Assembly (NCBI GenBank): GCA_016934435.1
Contig: JAFGSU010000478.1
Coordinates: 1 to 9,621, forward strand
Origin: Candidatus Zhuqueibacterota bacterium
GTDB lineage: Bacteria > Zhuqueibacterota > Zhuqueibacteria > Residuimicrobiales > Residuimicrobiaceae
Reading direction: 5' to 3'
Length of the DNA stretch: 9,621 nucleotides
Part shown: one piece after another, positions 7,884 through 9,621 of the stretch
Layout: each line of letters starts with the position of its first letter
Position numbering within the stretch: position 1 is the first letter of the stretch
Translations under genes and position numbers: made by a program
The notes under the pieces: model-generated
Databases searched by the model: none
The model's input: only the letters and a program-made list of their open reading frames with translations
Told to the model about the DNA's origin: nothing

Positions 7884-7904
7884 AACCTGAAAAATGTCAG
7901 GTTA
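7883..7904 (+). promoter_or_regulatory. Hairpin covering the ribosome binding site of the P1 peptidase
   Basis: TAACCTGA (7883-7890) and TCAGGTTA (7897-7904) are perfect 8-base complements around the loop AAAATG. The right arm holds AGGT, the only Shine-Dalgarno-like bases before the ATG at 7911 (about 8 bases away), so folding would hide the site. The left arm begins where the T-run of the preceding terminator ends. The pairing is seen; a control role is inferred. Confidence 0.5.
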
Positions 7905-7910
7905 CATTGA

Positions 7911-8897
7911 ATGTCCAATTTTAATGCTATAACCGATGTGTCCGGCCTGTTGGTCGGACATTTTACTTGCGCTGAACATGCCAGCGGCGTCACGGTGGTG
8001 CTGTGCCCGAAAGGGGCAGTGGCCGGCGTGGATGTCAGGGGTTCGGCGCCGGGGACGCGGGAGACTGATCTGCTTGAACCGCACAACCTCGTCGAGAGGA
8101 TTCAGGCCGTTGTACTGTGCGGGTCGTCCGTATACGGACTCGCTGCCGTGGATGGTGTGGTACGCTGGCTGGCTCGTAAAGGGTATGGATTCCCGTTATC
8201 CGGAGGAAAGGTGGTCCCGATTGTCCCTGCTGCCGCCCTATTCGACCTCGGCCGCGGCAAAACATTCATCCCGCCTGTTGATGCGGAGTGGGGATTCAAA
8301 GCCTGTGAAGCCGCAAAAGGTGGGGCTGTAGGCATGGGATGCGTCGGAGCCGGCACCGGTGCTATCGCGGGAACCATTAAGGGCGGTGTCGGCACAGCCA
8401 GCCGGAAATTAGCGTCCGGTATTACCGTGGCGGCGATCATTGCGGTAAATTCGCTGGGATCGGTCATTAATCCCGCAACCGGCCGGTCCTGGGAAATGAA
8501 TGAAGAAATAGATAACGAATTTTCAACCTTGAGAGAAAAATCGATCATTTTACCCGATCCCTACAACTCATTCATGCCCACCAATACGACCATTGGTGTG
8601 GTGGCCACGGATGCGCAGCTCAACAAAGCGCAAGCCCGAAAAATAGCCCAGATGGCCCAGGACGGCCTCGCCCGGGCTATTCGCCCGGCCCATACCATGT
8701 TCGACGGAGATACCATTTTTGCCCTATCAACGGGAAAAAAAGCCTTGCCGCAGATGGAAGGATTCTTTGCTTCGCCGCAGGCTCAGGGCATCACTGAAAT
8801 CGGACATGCCGCCGCACAATGCATCAGCCGCGCCATCATCCATGCTGTTTTCGCCGCCGAAAGTATGGGGAGTATAAAAGCTTTCAAGGATTTATAG
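7911..8897 (+). CDS. P1 family (DmpA/S58) self-processing aminopeptidase
   Basis: Member of the DmpA/BapA/NylC family: proenzymes that cut themselves once, the new N-terminal Ser or Thr of the small subunit then acting as nucleophile. Known members release N-terminal D-, L- or beta-amino acids or hydrolyse amide oligomers. The 328-residue length is typical. Visible family blocks are ITDVSGLLVGH at 7-17, VLCGSSVYGLAA at 68-79, VGMGCVGAGTGA at 140-151 with KGGVGTAS at 157-164, the processing site TNTTIGVVATDA at 224-235, and PAHTMFDGDTIFALSTG at 259-275. The predicted cut is between N225 and T226, giving subunits of about 225 and 103 residues. Asn-Thr resembles NylC more than the Gly-Ser of DmpA, but substrate cannot be assigned from this. 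No signal peptide, so probably cytoplasmic. It stands alone, isolated by an upstream terminator, and its ribosome binding site is weak and lies in a hairpin. Confidence 0.93.
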   Translation: MSNFNAITDVSGLLVGHFTCAEHASGVTVVLCPKGAVAGVDVRGSAPGTRETDLLEPHNLVERIQAVVLCGSSVYGLAAVDGVVRWLARKGYGFPLSGGKVVPIVPAAALFDLGRGKTFIPPVDAEWGFKACEAAKGGAVGMGCVGAGTGAIAGTIKGGVGTASRKLASGITVAAIIAVNSLGSVINPATGRSWEMNEEIDNEFSTLREKSIILPDPYNSFMPTNTTIGVVATDAQLNKAQARKIAQMAQDGLARAIRPAHTMFDGDTIFALSTGKKALPQMEGFFASPQAQGITEIGHAAAQCISRAIIHAVFAAESMGSIKAFKDL

Positions 8898-9120
8898 GAG
8901 AATTTTCACGTTCTTAATAACGAACAAAATCGTGGATATGCGAATTATCGGAATAGCATCCTTTGTACCTTATTTTGATATATATGTCTCAAATCGAGTC
9001 ATTCGACCGGTTTTGACGCATTTTAGCGTTAGGTTGCGCACAAATAGCAGATAATTTACAAATCGGAGGCATGCAAATAATTGCAAAATAATCAATAAAT
9101 TACAATTTAATTTTGTATCG

Positions 9121-9181
9121 GAATTCCATTTTTCCGCTGGATGGCATAAATAATGCACATAAGTAATTGATGAATTCCATT
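9121..9181 (+). repeat. Direct repeat GAATTCCATT, two copies
   Basis: Identical 10-base copies at 9121-9130 and 9172-9181, offset by 51 bases (close to five helical turns), upstream of the secreted protein gene. The first lies 6 bases after the promoter-like TAATTTTG. They could bind a regulator, but in AT-rich DNA two such copies may be chance. Confidence 0.35.
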
Positions 9182-9205
9182 AAAAACGTCTATTAAAATT
9201 TTCAT

Positions 9206-9214
9206 AAGGAGGGG
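9206..9214 (+). promoter_or_regulatory. Strong ribosome binding site AAGGAGGGG
   Basis: AAGGAGG is close to a full match to the anti-Shine-Dalgarno sequence and ends some 7-9 bases before the ATG at 9222. It decides the start of the last gene over later in-frame Met codons and predicts strong translation. Confidence 0.88.
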
Positions 9215-9221
9215 TTTTGGG

Positions 9222-9621
9222 ATGAATGTAAGGTTACGATCCTGGCCCATGATCATCATTTTGGGCAGCCTGTTGGTAGCGGCAGCAAATGTAGCAGCAA
9301 TGGATCTGATGCGACCCTATGATCCCGTGATTGTGCAAGGCAAGCATTTACCCACTTTTCTCAGCGCCGACACCAGCCGGATATTTGTCTATGCTTACAA
9401 AAATAATGCATGGTCACAAATACCTTTCCAGATCGATGAGGTGGACGGTGGCGGTTATTTTGCCACCCATAATGCGCATCTGGATACTACCGACGAAATC
9501 TGTTTCATGGCGGCCGACATGGGCGATAGCGCCGCCGACAATCAATGGATACCCAATTATTCATCCATGCTGTACCAACGCTATCAAGTGTGCGCCACCG
9601 ATACTTCGGAAACACCTGCGA
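9222..9621 (+). CDS. Secreted protein of unknown function, 3' end cut by window
   Basis: Only the first 133 codons are in view. The N-terminus MNVRLRSWPM followed by IIILGSLLVAAANVAA is a signal peptide with a likely cut after NVAA, near residue 26. The mature part begins MDLMRPYDPVIVQG. A conserved-looking block follows: IFVYAYKNNAWSQIPFQIDE (54-73), then a GGGYF turn, HLDTTDEICFMAADMGD (86-102). The acidic, aromatic-rich pattern of an IPFQIDE strand followed by DEICFMA..MGD resembles uncharacterised exported proteins of environmental FCB-type bacteria, from memory only. The strong ribosome binding site and 324-base upstream spacer suggest a separately controlled, well-expressed gene. A type IX sorting tail like that of the protein at 6018 would be a reasonable expectation, but the C-terminus is off-window. 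Function not known. Confidence 0.88.
   Translation, partial: MNVRLRSWPMIIILGSLLVAAANVAAMDLMRPYDPVIVQGKHLPTFLSADTSRIFVYAYKNNAWSQIPFQIDEVDGGGYFATHNAHLDTTDEICFMAADMGDSAADNQWIPNYSSMLYQRYQVCATDTSETPA

Larger units (their letters stand above)
8898..9221 (+). other. 324-base AT-rich intergenic region
   Basis: No gene found on either strand. It holds a short hairpin at 9014-9031 (TGACGC with GCGTTA, 6 pairs including one G-U) without a T-run; TAATTTTG at 9108-9115, which matches the Bacteroidota -7 promoter consensus TAnnTTTG but lacks a well-spaced TTG upstream (nearest at 9081, about 24 bases away); TTGATG/TATTAA at 9167-9196 with an 18-base spacer, a mediocre sigma-70-like pair that would start transcripts almost on the ribosome binding site; and a direct repeat of GAATTCCATT. 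The promoter for the next gene is probably here, but I cannot place it. Confidence 0.4.

Noticed and set aside
8102..8548. 148-codon open frame on the minus strand inside the P1 peptidase gene
   Set aside because: Low-complexity Pro/Ala/Ser/Thr-rich translation expected from the reverse complement of a Gly-rich gene; no ribosome binding site support.
9065..9091. GGAGG before ATG at 9071 as a small gene
   Set aside because: Only one base separates the site from the ATG, and the frame stops after six codons.

Overview
The window reads as a stretch of chromosome from a Gram-negative bacterium of the Fibrobacterota-Chlorobiota-Bacteroidota (FCB) side of the tree. The best clue is the secreted protein at 6018-7808. 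It ends in a C-terminal domain of the type IX secretion (Por) kind, with the hallmark NYPNPFN motif and a final GIYF...KVALVR strand. A predicted lipoprotein (4076-5782) and a second signal-peptide protein (9222 onward) also fit a cell with an outer membrane. Base composition looks even and moderately GC in the genes and AT-rich between them. A member of a poorly cultured FCB phylum (KSB1, Calditrichota or Marinimicrobia-like) is my inference; the sequence alone does not fix the phylum.

All eight supported genes lie on the + strand. Positions 2-2189 hold a shikimate-pathway block: shikimate kinase (aroK, 5' end cut by the window), 3-dehydroquinate synthase (aroB, ATGA overlap with aroK) and, after a 110-base gap, type II 3-dehydroquinase (aroQ). 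AroB and AroQ make dehydroquinate and dehydroshikimate, and AroK phosphorylates shikimate. The dehydrogenase AroE and the last two enzymes are not in view.

A 171-base spacer that may form RNA structure precedes polX (2361-4079), a family X DNA polymerase with a C-terminal PHP nuclease domain for base-excision repair. polX overlaps by ATGA a gamma-glutamyltransferase gene (4076-5782) whose product looks like a lipoprotein. From 6018 the content is envelope or secreted: a predicted seven-bladed beta-propeller with a type IX sorting tail, a clear intrinsic terminator, a self-processing P1-family (DmpA/S58) peptidase, a 324-base AT-rich spacer, and the start of a secreted protein of unknown function.

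I see no mobile element, CRISPR array, tRNA or rRNA. I also see no convincing new multi-gene system. The points most worth a second look are the sevenfold repeat of the secreted protein, the hairpin over the ribosome binding site of the P1 peptidase, the possible pseudoknot upstream of polX, the lipoprotein form of the gamma-glutamyltransferase, and the unidentified secreted protein at the right edge.
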